From: Branchiostoma floridae
Taxonomy: Eukaryota > Chordata > Leptocardii > Amphioxiformes > Branchiostomatidae
Direction of reading: 5' to 3'
Assembly: GCF_000003815.2 (NCBI RefSeq)
Contig: NC_049992.1
Location: forward strand, 2,288,338-2,352,337
Length of the DNA: 64,000 nt
A program made the position numbers and the translations under genes. How positions within the stretch are numbered: the stretch's first letter is position 1; each line of letters starts with the position of its first letter. The notes beneath the pieces are model-generated. The model did no database searches and had not been told where the DNA came from. It was given only the letters and a program-made list of their open reading frames with translations. Of the stretch, positions 34,401 through 41,500 are shown in pieces.

Positions 34401-35402
34401 GAATTGAAGACAATTTAGTCCGATAGGACACAAAAGTAAGACGAAGTCAAGACAAAGTTTATGTTAACATTGAATTTTTTTCGTTTTTGTTTTGTTAACC
34501 TGAGATGTCATTAACTTGTTTGTATGATGAGTACAGGCTGTAATGTCCCAGCCGAGTATAATCAACCTTTTCTTTGTTATTTGCAGACCATAAAGGTGCG
34601 CTCCCACAAGCTTGCGTCACTGCGGGGTTCGATCACTGCGTCACTGTTTTGTTATTTTCTCCGATTTTTGTATAGTTTAGATATTGCGTAATACGTAAAA
34701 GTATGACTTAGAAAACGACAAAATACACTAAACAAAATAAAATTCGTTCTTTATATATGAAATTCGTTGAGTATCTTTCGAACCCCACGCAACGCAAGCT
34801 TGACACAAGTGCTGTGGGAGCGCACCTTAAGTTATCACGCCCCAAAGTGTAGTAATTTGTTTTTCGTTGTTTGCAGATCGTAAGTTCTCAGAAGAGTACG
34901 TCGGCAGACTGCAGTTGGTCGAGAGAGCTGCAGCAACAAACTACTTCACGAAAAACCCGCACCTTGAGAATGAAGAAATCCAGGATACCACCAACAGCGA
35001 AAGGTCTATACAAATTAATCATACTTACCAATAATTTTAATCATGACCTATATCCTTTTATCATCATATCGTCACTGCCACGAAAAGTGAAGGGTGCATG
35101 CAGGGTTTGTTGTTTTATTTCCTAAATACCCAATAAAAGAACGTCTTTATTTGCAACATTTAATTTCAACTACGAGCAACGGGGTGGTGATCTTTGAAGC
35201 CCTTCTGGATTCCGTACAACTTAGGGACACCTGAAGTTCATCAAGCATTAATTGTTAATCCCATTTTTTTTGTTGTAGACCTGACTCTGCGACTACCTGC
35301 ATCACCGACGCCGTCACTGACCTTCAGCACCGCATGTCTAAACTTGAAGATCACTTGGGTTCAATTAAGGACCTGCTGGAACAGCGGCTGCCTAAAACAT
35401 AA
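6144..35402 (+). CDS. TRPM-family transient receptor potential cation channel (spliced gene)
   Basis: This is a multi-exon TRPM channel, a plasma-membrane tetrameric cation channel. Exons, all with AG/GT borders and consistent phases: 6144-6248, 8955-9135, 9521-9681, 9948-10146, 11406-11565, 11756-11894, 12088-12160, 13088-13194, 14034-14162, 14759-14871, 15712-15851, 16340-16439, 16597-16819, 16965-17086, 26578-26686, 26963-27103, 31038-31295, 31613-31799, 31941-32025, 32519-32703, 34877-35003, 35279-35402. They total 3168 bases, 1055 codons plus TAA. Diagnostic motifs are LIISVTGGAK, TWIITGG, HFILVDD, VVEGGPKTL and GGSGRAADLI in the N-terminal homology regions, LNLLIAMF in S6 and VWRFNRNEYI in the TRP helix. 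The C-terminus is a short coiled coil with no kinase or NUDT9 domain, so the protein is TRPM8/TRPM4-sized. Vertebrate orthology is unresolved: S6 looks like TRPM2/8, while the filter (VYGELF) looks like TRPM1/3/6/7. The N-terminus is incomplete. Confidence 0.93.
6866..7391 (-). mobile_element. tRNA-derived SINE (minus orientation)
   Basis: Read on the minus strand, the element begins with a tRNA-like head: GGCACGATCGGG (A-box region) and GGTTCAAATCC, a near-perfect RNA polymerase III B box. It ends in an A-rich tail (the T-rich stretch at 6866-6890 on +). A second, near-complete copy lies at 28981-29395 in the opposite orientation, and fragments lie at 25913-26055 and 33345-33775. Confidence 0.85.
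7402..7578. repeat. MITE with GACCGATCCC inverted termini
   Basis: The termini are GACCGATCCC at the left and GGATCGGTCC at the right, with inner matching arms (GTTCTATTTCGAACACCTCC against GTACGAAATAGAAT). Further copies or halves of the same termini occur near 7850, 8605 and 8895, so the cluster 7400-8910 is built from repeated insertions or duplications of one family. Confidence 0.65.
7612..8341. repeat. two diverged direct copies of a ~215-bp segment
   Basis: The segment 7620-7838 recurs at about 8130-8341. Shared blocks include TACCTTGTTGGTGGGCAG, CCCGGTTTCTGACAT and GGCACTCGTGGAGA, with many substitutions between copies. It probably belongs to the internal part of the GACCGATCCC element. 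No protein is recognisable. Confidence 0.6.
8342..8908. repeat. tandem duplication, ~285-bp unit, two copies
   Basis: Unit 1 (about 8342-8625) and unit 2 (about 8627-8908) share GTCTTATACATACC, AATGTAATGCTATGCAGTG, ACTCGGTGGGTGTA and the GGTTCTACCTGGTTCTATTT end, and both close with GGATCGGTCCATT. It ends 46 bases before the TRPM exon at 8955. Confidence 0.75.
10188..10560. repeat. dispersed repeat, same family as 17110-17662
   Basis: It contains AGAAAGGCCGACATTT, CAGCCATCTCC and AATGGAACACTT words that recur at 17110-17662 and, inverted, at 13596-14012. It is intronic and only partly preserved, with two internal repeats of the core. Confidence 0.55.
11219..11330. repeat. short fold-back fragment related to 5765-6083
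   Basis: Its left end GGTATGACATAAATAAAAT and the right end CCATGTTGTATTCTAT form an imperfect inverted repeat, and the left end matches the termini of the element at 5765-6083. It lies about 75 bases upstream of the TRPM exon at 11406. Confidence 0.45.
11950..11998. repeat. (TG)n microsatellite
   Basis: GTGTGT runs follow the TRPM exon ending at 11894. Confidence 0.8.
13330..13541. repeat. MITE with TACTGTAAAT inverted ends and TTCGCGGTGG core repeats
   Basis: The ends are TACTGTAAATACAG and GCATTTACAGTA. The interior alternates GTTCGCGGTGG and its complement CCACCGCGAAC several times, giving strong self-pairing. It sits in the intron between the exons at 13088 and 14034. Confidence 0.7.
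13596..14012 (+). repeat. arm 1 of an inverted repeat pair (with 17110-17662)
   Basis: Words such as GTTGAATGGCTTCATG, CACAATATTAGTT and CAAGCAAATGTCGGCC recur as reverse complements at 17110-17662. The two arms are copies of one element in opposite orientation. Arm 1 ends about 20 bases before the exon at 14034. Confidence 0.7.
14536..14680 (+). repeat. fragment of the 'ATAACTCAAGAACG' dispersed family
   Basis: It begins TACCTCCATGAAATGTCATG, has a (GTCT)n stretch and then ATAACTCAAGAACGG, the same order as at 28470-28590. Confidence 0.6.
14999..15115. repeat. perfect 55-bp tandem duplication
   Basis: The unit starting GGTACATTTCTTTGCG at 15006 is repeated without change at 15061. Identity between the copies implies a recent event. 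Confidence 0.85.
16090..16339 (+). repeat. degenerate ~50-bp tandem repeat abutting a splice acceptor
   Basis: About five copies of a unit resembling GCTATAACTGTACTGTTTTG plus a variable tail run directly into the acceptor of the exon at 16340. The last copy supplies the polypyrimidine tract. The copies are diverged and contain no exon sequence. Confidence 0.55.
17110..17662 (-). repeat. arm 2 of an inverted repeat pair (with 13596-14012)
   Basis: This is the reverse-complement match of 13596-14012, with an extra internal repeat of AGAAAGGCCGACATTTGCTT. Together the arms flank TRPM exons from 14034 to 17086. Confidence 0.7.
17716..17934. repeat. fold-back MITE with direct flanking duplication
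   Basis: Long inverted arms begin CTCTCCAAGC and continue GAGGTTAGGCTCCGGCTGTT. An 11-base direct repeat GGTACTGTGTA flanks it at 17705-17715 and 17937-17947, which looks like a target-site duplication. Interior words ATCAGGCTTTCTATTTT and AAAATAGAAAGCCCGAT also pair. Confidence 0.75.
19376..19515. repeat. imperfect palindrome built from GGATTC/GAATCC words
   Basis: The words AAAGGAATCCTTTGAAGG, AAAGGATTCCTTT, GAATCCTTTGCCAGGATTC and CATGAATCC recur over 130 bases, giving several nested hairpins. It lies in the long TRPM intron. Its origin is unknown. Confidence 0.45.
20030..21335 (-). repeat. 'ATAACTCAAGAACG' family element inserted in the LINE 3' UTR
   Basis: The block has a head GAGTTCCACGAACACATACC, repeated modules with ATTATGCAAAT(G)AG, CCAAAAATCATGACGATC and CTAGGGGGCC, and a (CA)n run before its end at AACCTTAGCCATTCTGGC. 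About 37 bases of the LINE UTR (ATGGCATACAAATGATAACA plus flanking bases) occur on both sides, at 19962-19999 and 21339-21375, as if duplicated at insertion. Related but shorter copies lie at 27430-27905, 28470-28975, 32830-33320 and 35480-36380. Confidence 0.65.
21985..22600. repeat. degenerate ~150-bp tandem repeat, four copies
   Basis: Each copy has an opening like CTGTATCTCGTGAACGG, a middle like GCGATGATATTTGGCACATG, then TTTGGGCCTCCTGGTGCTTG and AACTTGACAT. Copies start near 21985, 22138, 22283 and 22437. The copies are strongly diverged. The long minus-strand frames across it are repeat artefacts. It is part of the insertion that splits the LINE. Confidence 0.65.
23198..23729. repeat. 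MITE flanked by TTAA (piggyBac-like target), copy 1
   Basis: The termini TTAAAGGGGCATTCCACTC and its inverted match GAGTGAAATGCCCCTTTAA bound a 530-bp element without coding capacity. Copy 2 at 50558-51084 has the same ends and much of the same interior. TTAA at both ends is the target of piggyBac transposases, so mobilisation by one is an inference. Confidence 0.75.
25508..25905 (-). mobile_element. Penelope-like element remnant: GIY-YIG endonuclease end
   Basis: Minus-strand translation gives YIGETGRTFVTRLEEHKKEA near 25900-25840, the GIY-YIG endonuclease signature seen at the C-terminus of Penelope-like retroelements. In a shifted frame it continues SAVTDHMAKNNCVIDWEGAR, then ARWIKEAIWIRK and NRDEGS. 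Two frameshifts show it is dead. Only the 3' end of the element is present and it abuts the LINE at about 25503. Confidence 0.75.
25913..26055 (+). repeat. fragment of the tRNA-derived SINE (tail part)
   Basis: It shares GAGACGGAAACTCCAAACAA, GCTGGGGCC and TGTAGGACTTAG-type words, in order, with the complement of 7010-7110 of the SINE at 6866-7391. Confidence 0.6.
26578..31295 (+). CDS. TRPM exon block 2: pre-S1 to S4
   Basis: Three exons follow a 9.5-kb intron. Exon 26578-26686 ends in APITKFMYTY at the start of S1, and 26963-27103 gives the rest of S1 (VFYMAYMVIFSIFILTDL) and S2 (LEYLTIARLTSLLFEEIRQ). Exon 31038-31295 holds the FWNKMD motif that opens S3 and the S4 and S4-S5 region (FLRMAQLFLVHAKIGPK followed by MIQKM). 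IGPKVIMI matches the LGPKIIIV-type linker of TRPM channels. The preceding exon 16965-17086 supplies a hydrophobic pre-S1 stretch (about residues 611-630). Confidence 0.92.
27430..27905 (+). repeat. 'ATAACTCAAGAACG' family element
   Basis: It shows CCCTAGCGGC, GGAACTGCAGG, ATAACTCAAGAACGTG and ATTATGCAAATCA modules and ends GTGCTCGTGGAACTCTAG, the complement of the head of the copy at 20030-21335. Confidence 0.65.
27985..28470 (+). repeat. second SINE-like family with tRNA-like boxes, copy 1
   Basis: It has CACGTTTCCAGCTGTTTGA, CAACGCACAG, CAACGCAATACATTTCTATA, and then ATTGGCTCAATGGG and CCGGGATCGAATCCG, which resemble tRNA A and B boxes. The same order of modules is seen at 30100-30715. Confidence 0.5.
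28470..28975 (+). repeat. 'ATAACTCAAGAACG' family element
   Basis: It begins TACCTCCATGAAATGTAATG, then (GTGTCT)n, ATAACTCAAGAACGGT, two CCCTAGCG modules, ATGATTTTTGGTATGTAGG and a closing TTTGCATAATTAATGA. A SINE follows at once. Confidence 0.65.
28981..29395 (+). mobile_element. tRNA-derived SINE, near-complete copy
   Basis: The head GGGACCGCGTGGCACGATCG and the B box GGTTCAAATCC are intact. The body includes GGGAAAGGCACTTTACA, and the tail is (AAATA)n at about 29362-29394. It is nearly identical in head and body to the minus-strand copy at 6866-7391. Confidence 0.88.
30100..30715 (+). repeat. second SINE-like family, copy 2, with internal tandem duplication
   Basis: A unit of about 155 bases (ACTCCACGTTTCAAGC ... 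CAACGCACAGAACACA) is present twice (about 30148-30300 and 30300-30410), then the tRNA-like segment GAACTAGCTCAGTGGTATTA and GCTCCGGGATCAAC. It matches 27985-28470 in order. Confidence 0.5.
31386..31482. repeat. (TA)n microsatellite, ~95 bp
   Basis: An almost pure TA run lies between the TRPM S3-S4 exon and the pore exon. Its length is likely variable and it could form cruciforms. Confidence 0.95.
31613..32025 (+). CDS. TRPM exon block 3: S5, pore loop, S6
   Basis: Exon 31613-31799 encodes S5 (LGIFLGIMLLFIFAYGVM), the pore helix and a filter reading PYWQVYGELFID. Exon 31941-32025 encodes S6, ending LILNLLIAMF. The Glu after the filter Gly is at the place of the divalent-selectivity Glu of TRPM6/7-type filters, so divalent permeation is plausible but inferred. 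The loop between filter and S6 is only about a dozen residues long and has no cysteine, whereas known TRPMs usually have a longer loop with a conserved Cys pair. The intron between these exons is 141 bases, so no hidden exon fits there. Confidence 0.93.
32519..35402 (+). CDS. TRPM exon block 4: TRP helix and C-terminal coiled coil
   Basis: Exon 32519-32703 encodes the TRP domain (EQVWRFNRNEYILEFHDRP followed by a Pro-rich turn and a basic, Trp-rich helix). Exon 34877-35003 encodes a linker with EEYVGRLQLVERAA. Exon 35279-35402 encodes a heptad-patterned end (VTDLQHRMSKLEDHLG then IKDLLEQRL) and a TAA stop at 35400-35402. Such a coiled coil drives tetramer assembly in TRPM channels. No enzymatic domain follows: the next 3 kb hold only repeats before the opposite-strand gene. 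Confidence 0.9.
32830..33320 (+). repeat. 'ATAACTCAAGAACG' family element, diverged
   Basis: It has a (GTCT/GTGT) head, CATAACCTAAGAACCTCTGG, TGGCATGTAGATAGGGG, and TTTGCATAATTAATGAGAA. It lies in the TRPM intron after the TRP-helix exon. Confidence 0.5.
33345..33775 (-). repeat. SINE-related fragment (tRNA-like head on minus strand)
   Basis: The end reads TTTCCCAAGGGCACAAGATC then GGCAGGATTTGTACCC, the complement of the head of the SINE at 28981 with a damaged B box. The body (ACGGGGTGACATACCC, CCGGGTGATTAAGTTAATC) differs from the other copies, so it is another subfamily or a composite. Confidence 0.55.
34592..34829. repeat. MITE with AAGGTGCGCTCCCACA inverted ends
   Basis: The left end AAGGTGCGCTCCCACAAGCT and the right end TGTGGGAGCGCACCTT are inverted matches, with a second inner pair (GGGGTTCGA and TCGAACCCC). 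It ends 47 bases before the TRPM exon at 34877. Confidence 0.75.
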
Positions 35403-35479
35403 AGAAGGGAAACAATATACATGTAATTGTAAAAAAAAGTTAGACGCTATTTCCGGTCAGTCCTACGACACTTTCAAAA

Positions 35480-36380
35480 ATTGAAATTAGGGGGCCCAAA
35501 CCCACTTCTTAATCATCACAAGATATCTGCCAAAAAATCAAGACCACAGCATGTCCAGATACATAGCATGTTAAGAGATACGAAAGATACATACGTTCTG
35601 CTGCAGTACCAAGGTCACACGCCAGGGGCCCAAATTTGACTCCACCGATTAAAAAGTTATGCTGATACTTATTATCCGGAAACATAGACAGTACACACAC
35701 ATACGCACACCAGAAGCTAAACCTCCACTTTTCATGTAGGTAATGACCTTTGGTATTTGATTACCTTCACCAAGAAGGTTATATTTTCGGTTGAGACATG
35801 ATGTTGTGTGATGATATGTAGGTCAACAGCATATAACTAGAGAAGCTGTGGATGGACTTTCATGATACTTGGTATTTGAGTGTTGCAGAAACAAAGGTCG
35901 AATTCGAAAATGGTTGGCGGAGCACTTTCCGTCGGCAGTGCAGCGGGCCGAGTACATGTGTGCGTTTGTTTGCGGACAGCATAACTCGAGGAGTTGCGGA
36001 TGCATATGGTTTTGCATGATATTGGTTGGATAGGTAGGGGTTGTGAAAACGAAGGCCAAGTTCGATAATGGTACTGCAGCGGAGTTTCGAAGTTGGAGGT
36101 AAAATGTTCAGGTTCATGATTTTTAGTAGTGTACGAATACGTTTTTGGGTAGTCGTGTAATTTTGGGCCCCTAGCGGCTTTTTAACTGCAGGAGCCGATG
36201 TTGTTTTAGACTTTAGAAGGGAAAAACTAAAAAAAAGATGGACGGATTGTCATGATAGTTGGTGTGTTGTGTTGGTGTGTTGATAGTTTGTGTGATAATT
36301 TATATCGTCAAGTGACAATTACGGTAATCTGTACCAAATTTACATAATTGATGAAGCAAGCTGAGAAATCTCATGCATTA
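35480..36380. repeat. 'ATAACTCAAGAACG' family debris downstream of TRPM
   Basis: The region holds modules in both orientations: CCACAGCATGTCCAGA and GGGGCCCAAA near 35550-35640, then CATGATACTTGGTATTTGAG, GCATAACTCGAGGAG and GGGCCCCTAGCGGC at 35860-36180. It may include the TRPM 3' UTR. No polyadenylation site is assigned. Confidence 0.45.
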
Positions 36381-36399
36381 CATGATGAGACCTGATTTG

Positions 36400-38546
36400 G
36401 GGGACAGTAGATGTAGATTATTTTGGTTGGTCTAATATAAGTTCGTCAGAAAAACAAATGTCATGCAGTGGGCGTGCTGTTTATTTTTCCAAGAAATTAA
36501 GAAGGGGTTATGTTTTTAGTCTCCAAGCAGACGTGTCAGCTACCGTAGATGAAAAAAAGAGATGAATTTGGCCAAATAAGTTGCCATGGGATTTCAGTCA
36601 GTCATCTACAGTCTATCCAGCACAGGCCGGTCAGTTCACTCCTAGGCCAGTTTACCCATACTAGGCTTTTATTCCTAACTTTGCCAAAGCCCCCTATCAT
36701 CATAAAATGGAATAAAATAAATAATTTATTATTCGCCCAGGCCTGAGTCAGGCAGAGACTACATGATTTTGACGAAGCACTATGAAAGTTGCGCTGGACA
36801 GTATCACAACAGTGTACATAATTTTATTGTTACCTTCGTCAAGAAGTTTAAGATGTTTTTGCTAGCGTTCGTCGGTTTTTGGGGAACACAGGTCCATGCA
36901 GTCGTTTGCTATTGGAGTAGGTACTCTTTAGCAATTATATACATGAATAAGAGTTAAAATCTTGAATAAAGGCATGGTTATTTGGCGACGGGATGTGTTC
37001 ACTCGCTCACTCACTATCCGTTGTTGGATGAACTGAAAGTCTGTGTAATAGAAAAAGAGTTTGAATTGTTCTTCATGGGGATCATGTATACCAGTTCAGC
37101 TTTAATATCAGTTACTACATAAGAGGGACGTGTACCTAAAATTAGCAAATTGCTACATTATGATATTGTTTGTCTTATAGCACATGGCTTCAACGAAGTG
37201 GTGATAAGAAACATTTAAATTTTCTATCATTTTGTACAATACTTATAACCATCTGAACTAAGCTGGTATGCTTCAACTAACATCATCTACAGTTTGTCAT
37301 AACAAATTTTGGCAATATTGCGAGCTCGCCGGAGTGAGTGAGTTCCCACTTTTTGTGATTTATTTGGCCTATCTTAGCTTACAAGGAAACAATTAAAAGT
37401 AGTACATTATCATCAATGTTATCTAAATCAATATATTATCATAAGTACTAATATTATTTTAAGTACTGATACCATGAATATCAAATATTCTTCTGGCATA
37501 TTGCTTTATCGCACAAGCTTTGTACAACAATCTACACTACTACTTTGTGTAGTAAAGTTTAAATAGAGTCACTAAATAGAAAGCATATAAATGTTGGGTA
37601 TGACAGCTTATTTATATATACGAGCATACAGGCTACAATTCTTCAGAAAAAAAGATTCTGACTTTGTGTTCATAAGAAAGGTTATCTAAGCTCAGTGACC
37701 TGGTGCAAAAGGTTAATTGAAAGATGTTTTCATACATCATTTTGGCATTCTAATTAATGATACTTACATAATATTACACGTATTAACTATCTTTCATGTG
37801 TTCCATAAATATCAACTTTTTTTCATATTTGGTTTTTCTCTCAATCAATAAAATAACCTGTTCTGCTCTTAAATGTCTGACTGTTGTGTACTTAATACAT
37901 TTTGTCCACAATTCACCCTTCCCATAAATTATGAGTTATGTAAAATAATAAATACTATATATTATGAGTATAAAAACCATCTTGCCAAAGTATATAGTCT
38001 GTACTATCACTACAATGGTGTACTGCTCTTCCCATGGTTAAGTAGGTCTAGCATCCTCAAAATTACCAGGTAGTTGGTGGCTTATTCACGGGCTATCGAC
38101 TAATTTTGAAACACAGTTGGCACTTTTGTTAATGACAGTGATCATAAGAATCTTAAGAATAAAGGCCATATCCTGATCATGAGTTACGACATAATTGAAT
38201 CCAGCAGTACAATCCATTCTCAACAGTATGCATAACCATTGGAACATTAAATATAATTATGCATAAACCCAGAACCTTATGAAGGTATTTTTATGAAAGC
38301 AAATGTCTTTTAATATTAATCCCCCCAGTAGCTTCCTTTAAAACTGAATCTTCCTCTACAGTTCAATTCAAAAAATGTAAATCATACCTCAACTTAGATA
38401 TCGTTTCGTACTTGAGCCTGTGAGCAACATTGTCATGACAGAAAAAAATATAAACAGCATTTCTAGACATAGTCTTTAGAAGTTGATGCAATGTACAATG
38501 GCAGGACAAAAAAGACATAAAGACACCACTCTTCTCCCTACATTTG
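36400..38546. other. AT-rich intergenic region between convergent TRPM and folate-receptor-like genes
   Basis: No coding exon is recognised. A dispersed repeat at 36589-36700 (CATGGGATTTCAGTCAGTC ... AGGCTTTTATTCCTAACTTT) recurs inverted at 63596-63705. The rest is AT-rich and may hold the 3' UTRs of both genes. Confidence 0.5.
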
Positions 38547-41500
38547 TCACATGGTGTATCTAAAATTCAACATTAAAACCAACAGAGCTAACCCCACTAT
38601 CCCTTCCCTATTCCCCTTCACAATCCCCCCTCCCCCGAACACTTTTGGATCGTAGTCAAAGCACGGCAGTTCGTCCACCACCAGGTAGGTCTGAGCCTGG
38701 CAGAAATCCCAGCCACTCTCGTACGCCGACGCGATGGTCACACCTTCGTACGACGCTGAGCCACACTCCCGGTACACAAGCTCACAGAACCGCCCGCAGA
38801 TGTGAACTCTGTTGCTGCAGTAAATATAAAAGAAAAAACACAATCATCATTCGTGTTTTCTACATGTTTCATTTTCACTTTCTATTACTCCCTGCCCAGT
38901 ACACTAGCTCACATAACCTGCCACAGGATAGTTCTGGGTCTTTACTGAGGAAATATAAAAATCATATCTGTGAAAAGTATAATCATACTTGTCTTTCAAG
39001 GAATATGCTGGTTTTGTAACCTTTTATCTGTATGGGACCAAATATCAATATCATAAATTCCTGACTGTACTCCTCTTACATAGTAAAACAAATGAATAGG
39101 ACCAATTGCTCATACTCAGTCATAGTAACAGAGGTACTCATCAGGGTTGAAGAAGTACCATGTAGTTTATAAACAAACATACACACAAGCACAACTTACA
39201 ATAGTACCAAAGGTACTGTTTGGTACCGAAAAGTAGCACATCATGTACTTTATAAACAAACACTACTTGCACATAGGACTAACAACAACAAACACTACCA
39301 CTACTTACTCATAGTACCAGAGGTACTGCTCAGGACTGCAGAAGTAGCACATCATGTAGTTCATAAACAAACAAACAAACAAACAAACACTACTTACTCG
39401 TAGTACCTGAGGTACTGCTTATGGCTACAGAAGTACTAGTAGTACATTGTGCTGTTAATAAAAAACACAAACAAACTGTTTAACAAACAAACACTACTTA
39501 CTCATAGTACCAGAGGTACTGTTCAGGACTGCAGAAGTAACACATCATGTAGTTGAGGACGTTGCGACACTTCTGCGTGGCGCCGAAGAGCGGGTACATG
39601 GAGCTGGCCACGGACGTGACCTCCGTGCGGCGACAGCAGCAGTTGTTGCTGTACCAGGTGCAGTTGGCTAGGTTACCCTGAGGCTCCGAGTATCGTGTGT
39701 CATCTGGGCAGGCAGGGAGAAGAAAGGAGAATATCAGAGTTGAAACTTCTAAGAGAGATAAACGATTTCATAGTTTATGTTGTTATAGAAATGTGTCATT
39801 ACTGTATTATCATTGATAGCCAGAAAAGCAGGTCAAGCTTTGACCTGAGTGTACTCTCCTGGTTAAACAAATAAAGTGAAAGTGAAGTGAAAGTAAAAGA
39901 GATGAGCATTTTTATTTAGTAGTCTCCACCAGACATAAAGAAAATGGGATGGACAATTGGAAATTTTGCAGAACTTATTTTGTTGCTGAAACATAGCACA
40001 ATTTGGCCAAATGTGGCTTCTAGTTTGCCAGGAGAGTTACATGTAGCCAGACATGATTGCAAACTTGCATTACTGCAAAGGACTAATCTGTACATAGTAT
40101 GCTACTAGTAAATCCTTTGACAAAGAATTCACCAGCTATGGTTGATTTCCAGACTTACCAACCCAAAGATTCTAAAAAATGGATAATTTTCAACAGTTAA
40201 GGGTGAAAGGTCACCATTACAGACATGCGCAGAATTAGCATTTTGATGCCATAGAAGATGGCTTGCAAAAGTAAGTGTAAGAAGCCTTTTTGTTGGGAAA
40301 TGTTGGCATTTTGGAGCTGGAAATTATGGTCAGGTATTCTGGCTATTTTATTTCGTGAGAAAAATAAGCTTTCTACCATGTTTGGAGTGTTTTAGACAGT
40401 CTAGAGTATGTATAGTTTGGGTGTTATCAGGGAGGTCAAAGGTCACCAGAGTTTCTTATTCTGTTTGTGGGGGCGCATTGCGCCGAACCGAATGTTTTCA
40501 AAATCGCCATATGCACTCTTTAGAAGTCAGATTTGCCTGCCAATGTGAGATTTTCACCAACTAAACCTTAGGTAGGTGACTTTTGACATCCTTTTTCCTA
40601 CATCTTATGCATGCAACAGGTGCCTGGCAGCCATAAGAGGTCTGTACCCTTACAGCATTTTCATATGGGTTTGAAGTTCAAGGTAGACAAGTGTCGGTCA
40701 CTTCGAGTGATGCGAGGCAGGGTCGTTACAAATTTCAAAGACTTCCCGGAGACCGTTCTCCCAGTAACAGTCCCCTGGGAGTTGTTAACTCATGTGTCAC
40801 GAGGGCTATGGTGGAGGTCTAAGACTATGGTTTGTCTCAATATTGCTTTGCAAAAAGTGGCACTTAGAAGGAAGAAATGGTATAATCTGCTACCCCAGAC
40901 AGAAAGAGGCTACTGTTCCTCAATTTAGGCACCTAAATTTGTATATAAAAGCTGCTAGGCTACACTTTCAAGCATTTACTGACAGTGCATACTGTGCACA
41001 GAATGGGGGGGGGGGGGTGTAGAGGAGCCATTGTGGCTTATATTTCCCCTGAAATTGGTAATGTGACCCCGGGGCAAGCTTCAATTAACTCATTTGACTT
41101 AGAATAAGTTAGATTCATTGAGAAATTCTTCCATTTTAATACTTTTTTGTCCTTTTTGTCAGTTTTTCAACTTTTTGTATCCTTTGGCTATATATTGCAA
41201 TATGTACACTCATCAAGTGCTTACAGGTCTAAACTAACAGCATTTTAGTACTGATTCAGGAGCCTAAATGGAGGTAGAGTAGTCCCCTTGTGTCAAGGTG
41301 AGCAGTTTTCAACTCCCTTTCCTTTGATTGTCACTTTTTGCCAAATGACAAGGGACCTGTCCATATAGACTCAGACCACTGTCACAGCATTGAGGACAGC
41401 TCTCTAACACCTGTTATCCAAGCTATTCCCAAGAGACTATTCTTTGTCAGAAATCTTTGAAACTCAGGCTAATACTGAGCAACCCTTTTCCGCACCATGT

